Part shown: one piece after another, positions 26,478 to 36,619 of the stretch
Position numbering within the stretch: position 1 is the stretch's first letter
How the letters are laid out: every line of letters starts with the position of its first letter
Source: Pseudomonas sp. AL03
GTDB lineage: Bacteria; Pseudomonadota; Gammaproteobacteria; Pseudomonadales; Pseudomonadaceae
Assembly: GCF_029960815.1 (NCBI RefSeq)
Contig: NZ_JASBRE010000012.1
Span: forward strand, 99,957-163,956
Length of the DNA: 64,000 nucleotides
Reading direction: 5' to 3'
Translations under genes and position numbers: made by a program
The notes under the pieces: model-generated
Database searches by the model: none
Seen by the model: only the letters and a program-made list of their open reading frames with translations
What the model was told of the DNA's origin: nothing

Positions 26478-26985
26478 ATTAGGCCTTGTCGACGCTCATC
26501 CGTTAAAATTGTGTGGGTATTTAATGGGTTAGACGTTTTAGTAACTCGATAGTGAATCAAAGTATCTTGTTACAGGCAGAAGTATTAAGTAATATTCGCC
26601 CCGCGTTCACCACCACGGTTTATGCATTTTGAGTCCCAGGCTTCCATCAGCTGCCTGGGATTTTTTTTGCCTGAAATTCGGCACTTGCTCAATCTAAGTG
26701 GACCGCTCGCCGCGCAGGTAAGCCTGCTCGGCGCCCCAGGGAAGGGCAAGTGATGGGAGACGACCGTTCAGCATTGGACTCGACCCTACACGTCAACGGA
26801 TCACGCTTAAATGATGGGGTGGTAAAAAATGAGACTGGTTGTGGTGGTCTGCGGATTCCACGCCATCCGCAGTGGCCGTTGCAGCGTGAATTTGGTCAAT
26901 AGGGGCCCTGTATCGGAGATGCCGAGCAGCGCTGGTGGCCTGTTTTACGGCAGTGCCGTCCGAGATCAGCCGAGTCCGCCCCCTG
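26478..26985. other. 508-bp intergenic region
   Basis: It holds a terminator at 26634-26668 and no convincing gene. Short ORFs on both strands are unsupported by ribosome sites or recognisable domains. Confidence 0.5.
26634..26668 (+). terminator. Rho-independent terminator
   Basis: TCCCAGGC (26634-26641) pairs with GCCTGGGA (26653-26660) and is followed by eight T. It lies about 155 bases after the polyamine ligase gene. Confidence 0.8.
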
Positions 26986-27402
26986 ATGCCAACCAAGAAT
27001 TTTCTGCCGGGTCTCATCCTGGCGTTCTGCGCCGTCGCGTCGCTTTGCTCGGTTGCTGCCGAGCGCAGAGCGCCCTCGCAAAGTAACAGCGCTTCAACCA
27101 CCCTAATCGAAACCGCCTCGCGGCAGTATGAAGATGGCCAGTTGGACCCAGCCGCTGCCACGCTGGAGCGTGCCCTGCCTATCCAGCCGAACAATCCCGC
27201 TACGCTGCATTACCTCGGAGTGTTGCGTCTTCAGCAGGGGCAATACCAGCAGGCTGAAACGTTGGCGGTGCGCTCGAACATGCGGGTTGGTCGTGACGTC
27301 GAGTTACGCAACCGCAACTTGCAATTGATCCAGGCAGCGCAGCAGGCCAAGCGCTACAGTCCCTCAGCAAAACTCCCATTGAACATGCACTCGATACTTT
27401 GA
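26986..27402 (+). CDS. Secreted TPR-repeat protein
   Basis: From the ATG at 26986 the protein has 138 residues. A signal-type hydrophobic segment comes first (LPGLILAFCAVASLCSVAAE), then one to two tetratricopeptide-type repeats (ASRQYEDGQLDPAAATLERA and ATLHYLGVLRLQQGQYQQAE) and a glutamine-rich end. It is probably periplasmic. The frame is open to 26935, but this start places the signal at the N-terminus. No strong ribosome site is seen. The partner is unknown. Confidence 0.55.
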   Translation: MPTKNFLPGLILAFCAVASLCSVAAERRAPSQSNSASTTLIETASRQYEDGQLDPAAATLERALPIQPNNPATLHYLGVLRLQQGQYQQAETLAVRSNMRVGRDVELRNRNLQLIQAAQQAKRYSPSAKLPLNMHSIL

Positions 27403-27979
27403 ACGACTATCAAGTACTTGGATGGACTAATAAGGCCCGCACCTCTGACGTCCGTTTTTAAAGGTATTAACTGTTGCGTGTAGTGCCGGCGCCAATAAAT
27501 AGTTAATAAAAAATTGACATGTTTCATTCGCTTTACACTCTGCGATGAATTTAATGGCTGCGCTTACAATGTTGTAGCGTTGGCGTTGCACCGTGTCAGG
27601 GTTTTAGGCATGTCTGTGCAGCAAGTACCGTAAGCGCCTGCTTATTTTTGGTGCGTGGATATATTTTTTGTTCAAGTTGCCAGTCTCGATAACTTTTATA
27701 TCTGGCTGATTTTAGTAGTGATTTTTCTAAACGTTAACGTGTTGTCGATTTTGGCACTCGCTTTGCTGATCTCACTGCACATGTTGTCGGCGCGAAGTGT
27801 TCGAAATATTTTTAAAAAATGACAGTGTCAAAGTGATGTTTGTCTACACTCAAGTTCTTCGAGTGTGGTCAAGAATCAAGTTGTACCTAACTGCCGGCTA
27901 GTTGGCGCGGTAGAGCGACTGTCGGTCTGCGTGGCATGCCGATGGCCTTCCTGAATCAGGGTAACGGGGGTATTCACCG
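27403..27979. other. 577-bp algD upstream regulatory region
   Basis: No gene is supported here. The stretch 27480-27860 is visibly AT-rich compared with the flanks. I find no GAACTT-N16/17-TCTGA sequence, the AlgU-type promoter of P. aeruginosa algD, but there is a good sigma-54 motif at 27751-27767. ACACTC and GAGTGT form a small inverted repeat around 27847-27867. Confidence 0.5.
27751..27767 (+). promoter_or_regulatory. Candidate sigma-54 promoter of algD
   Basis: TTGGCACTCGCTTTGCT matches YTGGCACG-N4-TTGCW with GG at 27753-27754 and GC at 27765-27766, the required 10-base spacing. The predicted start is near 27778, leaving a leader of about 200 nt. RpoN and AlgB involvement at algD is known in other pseudomonads. 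Confidence 0.55.
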
Positions 27980-29290
27980 ATGCGTATCAGCATTTTTGGT
28001 TTGGGGTACGTGGGCGCTGTATGTGCGGGCTGTCTCTGTGCTCGCGGACATGACGTAATCGGGGTGGATGTCTCGCAAGTCAAGGTCGACCTGATCAACC
28101 AGGGTAAGTCGCCCATCGTTGAGCCGGGCCTGGAGACGCTGCTCGAGCAAGGGGTAAATTTTGGGCGGCTGCGGGGTGGCGGTGATGTGAAGGCCGCAGT
28201 GATGGGCACGGATATGTCGTTCATCGCCGTCGGTACGCCCAGCAAGAAGAATGGCGATCTGGATTTGGTCTACATAGAGTCGGTCTGCCGCGAGATCGGC
28301 GAAGCCCTGCACGACAAGGACAGTTGGCATACGGTCGTGGTGCGTAGCACGGTGCTGCCGGGCACCGTGAAGAACGTGGTGATCCCGATACTTGAAGACT
28401 GTTCCGGCAAGAAGGCCGGGGTCGACTTCGGCGTGGCGATCAACCCGGAGTTCCTGCGCGAAAGTACCGCGATCAAGGATTATAACTGTCCGCCCATGAC
28501 GGTGATCGGTGAACTCGACCAGCGCAGCGGTGACATGCTCGCCGCGCTCTATCAAGAGCTGGACGCGCCGCTCCTGCGCAGGAGCATCGAAGTGGCGGAG
28601 ATGATCAAGTACACCTGCAACGTCTGGCACGCGACCAAAGTGACCTTCGCCAATGAGATCGGCAATATCGCAAAGGCCGCCGGCGTCGACGGTCGCGATG
28701 TGATGGACGTGATCTGCCAGGACACCAAACTCAACCTGTCGCGTTATTACATGCGCCCCGGCTTCGCGTTCGGCGGTTCCTGCCTGCCCAAGGATGTGCG
28801 TGCGCTGAACTATCGCGCCGGGCAAATGGACGTCGAGCACCCGCTGCTCGCCTCGATCATGCGCAGCAATGCGGTGCAGGTACAGAGAGCCTTCGACATT
28901 ATCAGCAGTTATGGCAAGCGGCGTGTCGCGCTACTCGGCCTGAGCTTTAAGGCGGGCACCGATGACCTGCGCGAAAGCCCGCTGGTGGAGTTGGCCGAGA
29001 TGTTGATCGGCAAGGGCTACGACCTGCATATCTTCGACCGCAACGTTGAGTACGCGCGTATTTACGGGGCCAACAAGGAATACATCGAGTCGAAGATTCC
29101 GCACCTCGCTTCGCTGTTATGCGCTGACCTTGCGAAGGTGATCGAGCAGGCGGACGTGATCGTGCTGGGTAACAGTGACGAGTCCTTCGAAGCCATTGCG
29201 CTTCAGGTGCCCGAGGGCAAGCAGGTGGTCGACCTGGTGGGCTTCATGCCGCACGCCAGTGGCGATCGGCTTGAGGGTATCTGCTGGTAA
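27980..29290 (+). CDS. algD: GDP-mannose 6-dehydrogenase
   Basis: This 436-residue protein begins [17 protein letters not shown], an NAD-binding loop. The catalytic cysteine is Cys268 in FGGSCLPKD, as in the P. aeruginosa enzyme. It oxidises GDP-mannose to GDP-mannuronate, the committed step of alginate synthesis, in the cytoplasm. It is the first gene of the alginate operon behind a long AT-rich leader. The C-terminal domain carries [20 protein letters not shown], typical of the UDP/GDP-sugar dehydrogenase family. Confidence 0.97.
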   Translation: MRISIFGLGYVGAVCAGCLCARGHDVIGVDVSQVKVDLINQGKSPIVEPGLETLLEQGVNFGRLRGGGDVKAAVMGTDMSFIAVGTPSKKNGDLDLVYIESVCREIGEALHDKDSWHTVVVRSTVLPGTVKNVVIPILEDCSGKKAGVDFGVAINPEFLRESTAIKDYNCPPMTVIGELDQRSGDMLAALYQELDAPLLRRSIEVAEMIKYTCNVWHATKVTFANEIGNIAKAAGVDGRDVMDVICQDTKLNLSRYYMRPGFAFGGSCLPKDVRALNYRAGQMDVEHPLLASIMRSNAVQVQRAFDIISSYGKRRVALLGLSFKAGTDDLRESPLVELAEMLIGKGYDLHIFDRNVEYARIYGANKEYIESKIPHLASLLCADLAKVIEQADVIVLGNSDESFEAIALQVPEGKQVVDLVGFMPHASGDRLEGICW

Positions 29291-29363
29291 GCGAGGCGCG
29301 CGAGCGGGGCGCGGAGCTGGTGCGCCCCGAGCAACATGGGTTTATCGAACAGGGCTCACATCT

Positions 29364-30845
29364 ATGGCTGATTCCAGGGTTTACTTGCGCGAAGCGGCGG
29401 GCTGGTTGTTCTACGTCACCGCGCTGATGGGGCTTGCACTGTTGCTGCCGCGCACAGTGCTTGATCCCGAATCCAGGGACTTTCTCCTGTTGCTGGGGGC
29501 GGTCGGTATCTGGCGTTATTCGATGGGCGCGATCCATTACCTGCGGGGGGTGCTGTTCCTTTATCTGGTATTCCCTTATTACAGACGCAAAGTCACCAGG
29601 CTGGGCAGAAGTGCCGATCCGTCGCAAGTGTTTTTGCTGGTCACCAGTTTTCGTATCGATGCGTTGACCACGGCGCAGGTCTACCGCTCGGTGATCGAAG
29701 AGGCCATTGGTTGTGGCTACCCGACCACGGTGGTCTGTTCCATCGTCGAGCTGGCCGATGAACTGCTGATCAAAGCGCTCTGGGACAGCTATACCCCGCC
29801 GGAGCAGGTCAAGCTGAGCTTCGTGCGGATTCCCGGCACCGGTAAGCGCGATGGCCTGGCCCATGGTTTTCGGGCGATCTCCCGGCATTTGCCGGATGCC
29901 GATGCGGTGGTGGCGGTGGTCGATGGCGACACCGTGCTTTCGCCCGGGCTCGTGCGTCAGACCGTGCCCTGGTTCAAGCTGTTCCCGAAAGTCGGCGGGC
30001 TGACCACCAATGAGTTCTGCGAGGTGCGCGGAAGCTACCTGATGAGCCAATGGCACAAGCTGCGGTTCGCCCAGCGGCACATCAATATGTGTTCGATGGC
30101 ACTGGGCAAGCGAGTGCTGACAATGACCGGGCGGATGTCGGTGTTCCGCGCCCAGGTGGTGACCGACCCCGGCTTTATTCAAGACGTTGAGAGCGATTAT
30201 CTGCAGCACTGGCGCCTGGGGCGTTTCCGCTTCCTGACCGGTGATGACAAGTCCAGTTGGTACAGTCTGATGCGGCTGGGCTACGACACCTTTTATGTGC
30301 CCGATGCGGCGATCAACACGGTTGAGCACCCACCGGAAAAGAGCTTCTTCAAGGCCAGCCGCAAGCTGATGTTCCGCTGGTATGGCAATAACCTGCGGCA
30401 GAACTCGCGGGCCCTGCACCTGGGCGTGCAGCGGTTGGGCTGGTTCACCTCGCTGGTGCTGTTCGACCAACGCGTATCGATGTGGGCCAGCCTGCTCGGG
30501 CCGTCAATAGCGATCATTGCCAGCCTCAAATACAGCGTGGCCTACCTGCTGATCTATGTGCTCTGGATCGGCGTGACGCGCTTGATCCTGAGTCTGCTGT
30601 TGCTGGCTTCGGGGCACCCGGTCGGGCCGGCTTATCCACTGATTATCTATTACAACCAGTTGGTCGGCGCCATGGTGAAGATCTATGTGTTCTTCCGCCT
30701 CGACCGGCAATCGTGGACGCGCCAGAAAACCAGACTCGACCGCGGGCTGGCCAGCTATCAGCGCTGGTTCAATACCTGGTCGTCGCGGGCCATGACCTTT
30801 TCGGCCGGCAGTGTGTTTTGCGCGCTGCTGATGTGGGTGGTGTAA
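29364..30845 (+). CDS. alg8: Alginate polymerase glycosyltransferase
   Basis: The ATG at 29364 gives 493 residues, the usual length. It is an inner-membrane family-2 glycosyltransferase: N-terminal helices (about 13-33 and 40-70), a cytoplasmic catalytic domain with [11 protein letters not shown] and [13 protein letters not shown], and C-terminal helices. It polymerises GDP-mannuronate and needs Alg44. Upstream in-frame sequence belongs to algD in another frame. It lies 73 bases after algD in the operon. Confidence 0.95.
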   Translation: MADSRVYLREAAGWLFYVTALMGLALLLPRTVLDPESRDFLLLLGAVGIWRYSMGAIHYLRGVLFLYLVFPYYRRKVTRLGRSADPSQVFLLVTSFRIDALTTAQVYRSVIEEAIGCGYPTTVVCSIVELADELLIKALWDSYTPPEQVKLSFVRIPGTGKRDGLAHGFRAISRHLPDADAVVAVVDGDTVLSPGLVRQTVPWFKLFPKVGGLTTNEFCEVRGSYLMSQWHKLRFAQRHINMCSMALGKRVLTMTGRMSVFRAQVVTDPGFIQDVESDYLQHWRLGRFRFLTGDDKSSWYSLMRLGYDTFYVPDAAINTVEHPPEKSFFKASRKLMFRWYGNNLRQNSRALHLGVQRLGWFTSLVLFDQRVSMWASLLGPSIAIIASLKYSVAYLLIYVLWIGVTRLILSLLLLASGHPVGPAYPLIIYYNQLVGAMVKIYVFFRLDRQSWTRQKTRLDRGLASYQRWFNTWSSRAMTFSAGSVFCALLMWVV

Positions 30846-30962
30846 CGCGGGTATCAGGGTAGTCGGCGTGCCGTGTCGGTCTGCTCGACGGTAAAAAATA
30901 GAGGTGAGCACCGGCACTGACCTGCCGGATCGGTCTGAATCGTGGATGGGAAGGGACGCGTT

Positions 30963-32177
30963 ATGAACACAGCCGTTTTTGCTGTTGATGACAATGTCGT
31001 GCATGAGTCAGAGGTGCAGCGTCAGCATGCGCGGCTGAATCTACCGGCACGGATCAAGTTTAATGGGCCGGACCGGGAGAAGTTCGATTGCGAACTGATC
31101 GACTTGTCGGCCGGTGGCTTCAGCCTGAGTCAGCCGGACACTCCACTGATCGCGGGCCGCCATCACAAAGGCAAACTGGTGTTCCAGGTCGATGCGCTGG
31201 GGTTTGCCATCGACGTGGAATTTGTCGTGCGCTCGGTCAGCAGCGAGGGACTGCGGGTGGGTTGCGAGTTCCACAACCTGCCTCCGCGCGCGATCTCCGC
31301 ATTGCGTTATCTGATCACCTCCTACCTCTCGGGAGGGGTGATCAGCCTGGGTGACATGCTCGCGACCCAACAACGCGACAACTTCACCAAGCCGCGAAAG
31401 CACGAAAGCGGCAATGGCATGGGCTTTTTCGCACGATTGCGGGCGACCACGGTGAGCCTGCTGATGTTTCTGGTGGGACTGGTTGCCTTTGGTTATGTGC
31501 TGAACCAGTTGTATGGCATTTATTTCGTCACTCACGCCGAATCGGCGCGGGTCAATGTGCCCGGTCAGTTGATCGGCCTGCCGCGCGACGGCAGCGTCAA
31601 TTCGTTGGTCAAGGTGGGCGCGGTGGTGTCCAAGGGAGCCCCACTGGCGACCTTTTCTGCCTCGCTGCTGGATGTGATGAAAGGCAATCTGCCGCCCGGG
31701 CAGGCGACCCCGGAAAACCTTGAGCGCCTGTTCAGCCGCACCCTGCAAGGTTCGCTGACCAGCCCTTGCGATTGCCGGGTGGTGGCGCAGTTGGTGCCGG
31801 ACGGGCAGGTCGTCGGCAAGGGCACCACGGTGTACGAGTTGATGCCGATCGACGGTGTGGCAACCATCGAAGCGCGCTTCCCCTATAAGAATTTTGCCAA
31901 GATCCAGCCTGGCAAGTCAGTGAGCTTTCAACTGATCGGAGAAGAACAGCCACGCACGGGCAAAATCGCCGCCGTGGCGCTGGACAACGGTGGCCTGGCC
32001 TCCGACCTGCGGGTGACCATTGAGCCTGACAGCCCGTTGCGGACCGAACTGGGCGGGCGTCCGGTGGAGGTCAGTGTCGAAGATCTGCAGGACAATGTCT
32101 GGGTGCAGAATGCCGTGGCGGCCAACACCTGGGTGAAGAGCGCCTGGGAGAATAAAGTCATGGCGGCCGGAAAATGA
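30963..32177 (+). CDS. alg44: Alginate co-polymerase with PilZ domain
   Basis: From ATG 30963 the protein has 404 residues. The N-terminal PilZ domain shows RQHAR (20-24) and DLSAGG (47-52), the RxxxR and D/NxSxxG cyclic di-GMP motifs. A membrane helix follows at about 165-185, and the periplasmic part resembles an HlyD-type adaptor (NVPGQLIGLPRDGSVNSLV). Cyclic di-GMP binding activates alginate polymerisation with Alg8. The algK start overlaps this stop. Confidence 0.95.
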   Translation: MNTAVFAVDDNVVHESEVQRQHARLNLPARIKFNGPDREKFDCELIDLSAGGFSLSQPDTPLIAGRHHKGKLVFQVDALGFAIDVEFVVRSVSSEGLRVGCEFHNLPPRAISALRYLITSYLSGGVISLGDMLATQQRDNFTKPRKHESGNGMGFFARLRATTVSLLMFLVGLVAFGYVLNQLYGIYFVTHAESARVNVPGQLIGLPRDGSVNSLVKVGAVVSKGAPLATFSASLLDVMKGNLPPGQATPENLERLFSRTLQGSLTSPCDCRVVAQLVPDGQVVGKGTTVYELMPIDGVATIEARFPYKNFAKIQPGKSVSFQLIGEEQPRTGKIAAVALDNGGLASDLRVTIEPDSPLRTELGGRPVEVSVEDLQDNVWVQNAVAANTWVKSAWENKVMAAGK

Positions 32178-33574
32178 ACGGCGTATGGCGATCGGGGCTG
32201 CGGTTTTCTGCGCTGGCCGCTGCTCTGACGATGAGTCATGGGTGTGGCACCCTGCCGGATCAGGGGGTGGCGCGCGAGGCCATGTTGCGCGGCGATTATG
32301 AAACAGCACGCAAGCACTACGCGGCGCTGGCGGAAGACGGCTATGCCGATGCCCAGGCCGGGATGGGCGACTTGACGGCGTCGGCGGGTGACCCGACAAG
32401 CCTGAAAGAGGCGGAAGTCTTGTACCGGCAGGCCGCGCCGGAATCGGTCAAGGCGCAGTCACGTCTGGGCCGTCTGTTGCTGCGTCAGAGCCCGAGTGAT
32501 CCCCAGCAAGTGCACGAGGCCCGGCAATTGTTGGAAGGCGCGCTGGATAAAGGCGAGTTCACTGCGGTGGTGCCGCTGACGTTGTTGTACCTGGGCTACC
32601 CGCGAATGGCGCCTGTGGTGGAACCGCAGCAGAAGGTCGACAGTTGGCGCGCCCAGGGCATTGTCGAGGCGGACCTGGCGCAGATTCTGATATACCGCAA
32701 TCAGGGCACTTATAAGGCTCACCTGCCGCAGATCGAGCAGATGTGCCGGGCGCGGCTGGCGGTACTCGATGCCTGTTATGTGGAGCTGGCCACCATCAAC
32801 CGAATGCGCGCCCAGCCCAAGGCGCAAGCGGACTTGCTGGCGCAGTTGCGCCAGGGTTGGCGCGAGGGACGAGTAGCGCCCTTGCGGGTCGAGTCGGTGG
32901 CGCGCGTTCTGTCCTCGCCAGCCCTCGAAGGCCCGGCCGACCCGCAAAGCGCCCAGCGCCTGCTCGAGGAACTGGCACCGGTCTATGCGCCGGCCTGGAC
33001 CAGCCTCGCACGGTTGATCAACGACTATCCCGTGCAAGGCGATGCGCCGCAATTGCTTTCGGCCTTGCAACGCGGACGCGAGGCGGGCGACCCACGGGCG
33101 GAACTGCTGACCGGGCGGCTGTATTACCTCGGCAAATGGTTGCCACAGGATCCGCGCCTGGCTGAAGAGCATTTGCTCAAGGCGACCGCGGCCGGTGAAG
33201 TCGGGGCGCATTACTACCTGGGCCAGTTGTACCGGCGCGGTTATCTGGGCCAGGTCGAACCACAGAAAGCGCTGCTACATTTGTTGCTGGCAGCCCGCAA
33301 CGGCTCAACCAACGCCGACCTGGCCCTGGCCCACATGTTTTCCGACTCCCGTGGGATCAAGGTCAATCGGGTCAATGCTTTTGTCTTTGCGCAACTCGCG
33401 CAACGCCAGGGCGTGGTAAATGCAGAGCCAGTACTGTCGGCCCTGCAGTCGGGGCTGACCCCGGCAGAAAGGAAAATCGCGCAGCCCTTGCTTGAGGAAG
33501 AAGCCCAGGCCCGTCTGACGGGCGCGGCTTTAGCCAGGTTGCAAACTCCGGAAAATGGACAGGACTTACTATGA
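32174..33574 (+). CDS. algK: Alginate scaffold lipoprotein
   Basis: This 466-residue protein overlaps alg44 by ATGA. A lipoprotein signal ends at about Cys24 (MSHGCG). The body is a run of Sel1/TPR-like repeats ([48 protein letters not shown]). AlgK is an outer-membrane-anchored periplasmic scaffold that helps assemble the AlgE pore with the inner-membrane polymerase. Length and order fit the family. Confidence 0.94.
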   Translation: MNGVWRSGLRFSALAAALTMSHGCGTLPDQGVAREAMLRGDYETARKHYAALAEDGYADAQAGMGDLTASAGDPTSLKEAEVLYRQAAPESVKAQSRLGRLLLRQSPSDPQQVHEARQLLEGALDKGEFTAVVPLTLLYLGYPRMAPVVEPQQKVDSWRAQGIVEADLAQILIYRNQGTYKAHLPQIEQMCRARLAVLDACYVELATINRMRAQPKAQADLLAQLRQGWREGRVAPLRVESVARVLSSPALEGPADPQSAQRLLEELAPVYAPAWTSLARLINDYPVQGDAPQLLSALQRGREAGDPRAELLTGRLYYLGKWLPQDPRLAEEHLLKATAAGEVGAHYYLGQLYRRGYLGQVEPQKALLHLLLAARNGSTNADLALAHMFSDSRGIKVNRVNAFVFAQLAQRQGVVNAEPVLSALQSGLTPAERKIAQPLLEEEAQARLTGAALARLQTPENGQDLL

Positions 33575-35004
33575 AGCAAGCATTGTTGGCAGGATGTGGT
33601 CTTGGGGTTTCGCTGATGTGCAGCGTCGGTCTGGTGCTGGCGGCGGAAGTGGCACCGAAGAACTTCGGTCTGGATGTGAAGATTACCGCTGAGTCGCAGG
33701 AGGACCGTGACCTGGGCACCGCGTCCGGTGGCACGGTCAACGGTATCGGCATCGACGTGCGCCCTTGGGCCTTTGGCCAGTGGGGAAACTGGAGTGCCTA
33801 TGCGATGGGGCAGGCGGTAGCCGCGACCGATACCATCGATACCGATACGATCAACAACGGTGTCGACGCCACTAACGCCCGTGAGACGGATGACAGCTAC
33901 CTCGCGATGCGCGAGTTCTGGGTCGATTATGCGGGCATCACCGCTTATCCGGGCGAGCATCTGCGTCTGGGGCGCCAGCGTCTGCGTGAGGACAGTGGCG
34001 AGTGGATGGACACCAACATCGAAGCGCTCAACTGGACCTTCGAAACCACTCTGCTGCGCTCCCACCTTGGCGCTGCTCAACGCTTTTCCGACTACCGCAC
34101 CGATGTGGACGACCTGTCGCCCGAAGACGAAGATCGTTCCCATGCCTTCGCCGACATCTCTACGCAATGGACGCCCAATAATTGGGTAGGCCTGCGGGTA
34201 CATCACTCAGAGGACAGCGGCAATCTGCCCGACGCCGGCGAGCAGATCGATGCACTTGACAAGACCAACACCGGCAGCCTGACCTGGGTCGGCCTCGAAG
34301 CGAACGGTGACGGCTACAACTATCGCTCGACGATGCCGGTCAATTACTGGCTCAACGCAACCTGGCTGACCGGCGATCGCGACACCCTCACCACCGTGGT
34401 GGGCCCTGACGGCGATCGGGTCGCGACGGGCCACACCAGTGGCGACGTCAACGCCTGGGCCGCAGACTTGGGTTTGCGCTGGAACATCGATGAGAGCTGG
34501 CGCCTCGGTGCGGCCGCGGCCCGCGGCGACGGCGGTGGTCGCGACCAGGAGAATCAGTTCCAGCAAACCGGCCTGCAGAGCAACCGCTCGAACTACACCG
34601 GCACGCGTTCGCGCGTACACCGCTTCGGTGAAGCCTTTCGCGGTGAACTGAGCAACCTCCAGGTGGCTACCGTGTTCGGCTCCTGGCAGTTGCGCGAGGA
34701 CTATGACGCCAGCCTCGTCTACCACCGCTTCTGGCGGGTCGACGACCAGCAGGACACTGGCGACGACGGGATCATCAATGCGGCTCTGGTGGACGGTGAG
34801 AAGGACTTGGGCCAGGAAGTCGACCTGGTCATGACCAAGTACTTCAAGCAGGGTCTGTTGCCCGCGAGCATGGTGGATTGGGTTGACGAACCCTCGGCAC
34901 TGGTCCGCTTGCGCCTCGGCGTGTTCTTCACGGGCGACGCTTACGCCAGCGACACCGATTCGAGCATGCACCGGGCGTTCATTGATTTCGTTTGGAAAAT
35001 CTAG
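33571..35004 (+). CDS. algE: Outer-membrane alginate export porin
   Basis: This 477-residue protein starts four bases before the algK stop. A signal peptide ends near LVLAAEV. The rest is alternating beta-barrel sequence rich in aromatic and acidic residues ([33 protein letters not shown]) and ends with an aromatic WKI, usual for outer-membrane barrels. It secretes alginate across the outer membrane. Confidence 0.94.
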   Translation: MKQALLAGCGLGVSLMCSVGLVLAAEVAPKNFGLDVKITAESQEDRDLGTASGGTVNGIGIDVRPWAFGQWGNWSAYAMGQAVAATDTIDTDTINNGVDATNARETDDSYLAMREFWVDYAGITAYPGEHLRLGRQRLREDSGEWMDTNIEALNWTFETTLLRSHLGAAQRFSDYRTDVDDLSPEDEDRSHAFADISTQWTPNNWVGLRVHHSEDSGNLPDAGEQIDALDKTNTGSLTWVGLEANGDGYNYRSTMPVNYWLNATWLTGDRDTLTTVVGPDGDRVATGHTSGDVNAWAADLGLRWNIDESWRLGAAAARGDGGGRDQENQFQQTGLQSNRSNYTGTRSRVHRFGEAFRGELSNLQVATVFGSWQLREDYDASLVYHRFWRVDDQQDTGDDGIINAALVDGEKDLGQEVDLVMTKYFKQGLLPASMVDWVDEPSALVRLRLGVFFTGDAYASDTDSSMHRAFIDFVWKI

Positions 35005-35090
35005 GTCCGGGTTGTTGCCCGCAGTGATGCCATTGTGGGCAACAACGCCTTTATCACACCAGATTGCATTTATTTTGATGGGTGAGACTT

Positions 35091-36608
35091 ATGGACAGTG
35101 TCGTCAAGATCACGCTGTTGCTCGCCGGACTGCTGTTGGTGCAGGCCGCGGGTGTCAGCGCGGCGGGTCTCGTCGAACCGCCGCGCTATACCATCAGCGA
35201 GGCTCCGGGAAAGCCTTTGCTGATCAGCGAGCCGAAGATCCCCGACCTGTCCGGCTATACGGCCGAGGCAGCCATGGCGAAGATTTCCTACAAGCCCGCC
35301 GGCCGTGCCTTGATCCAGCCGATGCTCAAGGAAAACTCGCTCGACGAGTTCATCGGCGGCAAGGAGCGACTCAAGGAGTGGGTGGTGCGCCAGCAGCGAA
35401 TGCCGGTGGCGATCTTCATCGACCGTGGCTACATGAGCCTGACGCAACTGGCGCGCAGCCTGCCACCGACGGCCTTGCGCGAAACTGCGCCGGGGGTGTT
35501 TCTGGCACGCTTGCCAATCGTCATACGTCCCGGCGGGACCCTGCATATCGACAAGTCGGTCAAGGAATTGCGATTGTCCCAGGAGGGCGGTTCCTTCCTG
35601 GTCAATGACGGCAAGCTGTTTATCACCGACACCAAGGTCAGCGCCTGGAGCGAGAAGAACAACAGCCCGGCCTGGTACAAGAAAGAGGGCGAGTTCCGAC
35701 CCTTCCTGGTGTCTTGGGGTGGCACCGAGACCTACATCGTCAACAGCACCATCGCCAGCTTCGGCTACACCGCGAGCAAAAGTTATGGGGTGAGTATTTC
35801 CCAGTACAGCCCGAGCATGGCGCCGAAGATGAAACGTAAACGACCGACCGGCTGGCTGCTCAATTCGGAGTTCGTCGACAACTGGTACGGCTTCTATTGC
35901 TATGAGGCCGACGACGTGGTGATTCTCGGCAATGCCTATCGCGACAACATCGTCTATGGCATCGACCCGCACGATCGTTCGCGCCGGTTGATCATTGCCC
36001 ACAACGATGCCTTCGGTACCCGCAAGAAGCACGGCATTATCCTCTCGCGCGAGGTCAATGACAGTTGGATCATCTACAACCGCGCCTACAACAATCACCT
36101 GTCGGGCATTGTCCTGGACCGTTCCAGCGTCAATAACCTGCTGGCCTACAACGAATCCTACAAAAACCACTCCGACGGCATAACCCTGTATGAGAGCGGC
36201 AATAACCTGCTCTGGCGCAACCGCGCAATCGACAATAACCGCCATGGGATTCGGGTGCGTAACAGTACCGGTGTGCGGCTGTATGAAAACGAGCTGATGG
36301 CCAATGCCCTGACCGGCATCTACGGCCACATCAAGGATTTGCGCGGCACCGACCGCGATCTCAAGGAAGACCCCTTCGACGCCAAGCTGTCGCTCACCGT
36401 GGTCGGCGGCAAGCTGATCGGCAACGGTTCCAGTCCTATCACGGTGTTTTCACCCTCGCGTCTGGAACTCTACGACTTGACCTTTCTGGCGCCGCAGAAA
36501 CAGGACGGCCTTGCCTTCACCGGTTTGTTGGGGGAAGTGCAGGGCGACTTGATGGACATTCTCCTGCGCCGCCGTGAAGCCGCATTGATTCTGCCGGTGA
36601 AACTTTGA
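35091..36608 (+). CDS. algG: Periplasmic mannuronan C5-epimerase
   Basis: From ATG 35091 the protein has 505 residues. A signal peptide comes first (LLLAGLLLVQAAGVSAAG), then a long right-handed beta-helix with NosD/CASH-type repeats. The epimerase motif DPHD is present in YGIDPHDRS. It converts D-mannuronate to L-guluronate in the polymer and belongs to the periplasmic scaffold. Upstream ATG 35082 is less likely because the signal then starts late. Confidence 0.95.
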   Translation: MDSVVKITLLLAGLLLVQAAGVSAAGLVEPPRYTISEAPGKPLLISEPKIPDLSGYTAEAAMAKISYKPAGRALIQPMLKENSLDEFIGGKERLKEWVVRQQRMPVAIFIDRGYMSLTQLARSLPPTALRETAPGVFLARLPIVIRPGGTLHIDKSVKELRLSQEGGSFLVNDGKLFITDTKVSAWSEKNNSPAWYKKEGEFRPFLVSWGGTETYIVNSTIASFGYTASKSYGVSISQYSPSMAPKMKRKRPTGWLLNSEFVDNWYGFYCYEADDVVILGNAYRDNIVYGIDPHDRSRRLIIAHNDAFGTRKKHGIILSREVNDSWIIYNRAYNNHLSGIVLDRSSVNNLLAYNESYKNHSDGITLYESGNNLLWRNRAIDNNRHGIRVRNSTGVRLYENELMANALTGIYGHIKDLRGTDRDLKEDPFDAKLSLTVVGGKLIGNGSSPITVFSPSRLELYDLTFLAPQKQDGLAFTGLLGEVQGDLMDILLRRREAALILPVKL

Positions 36609-36619
36609 GGAGCCTGCTG

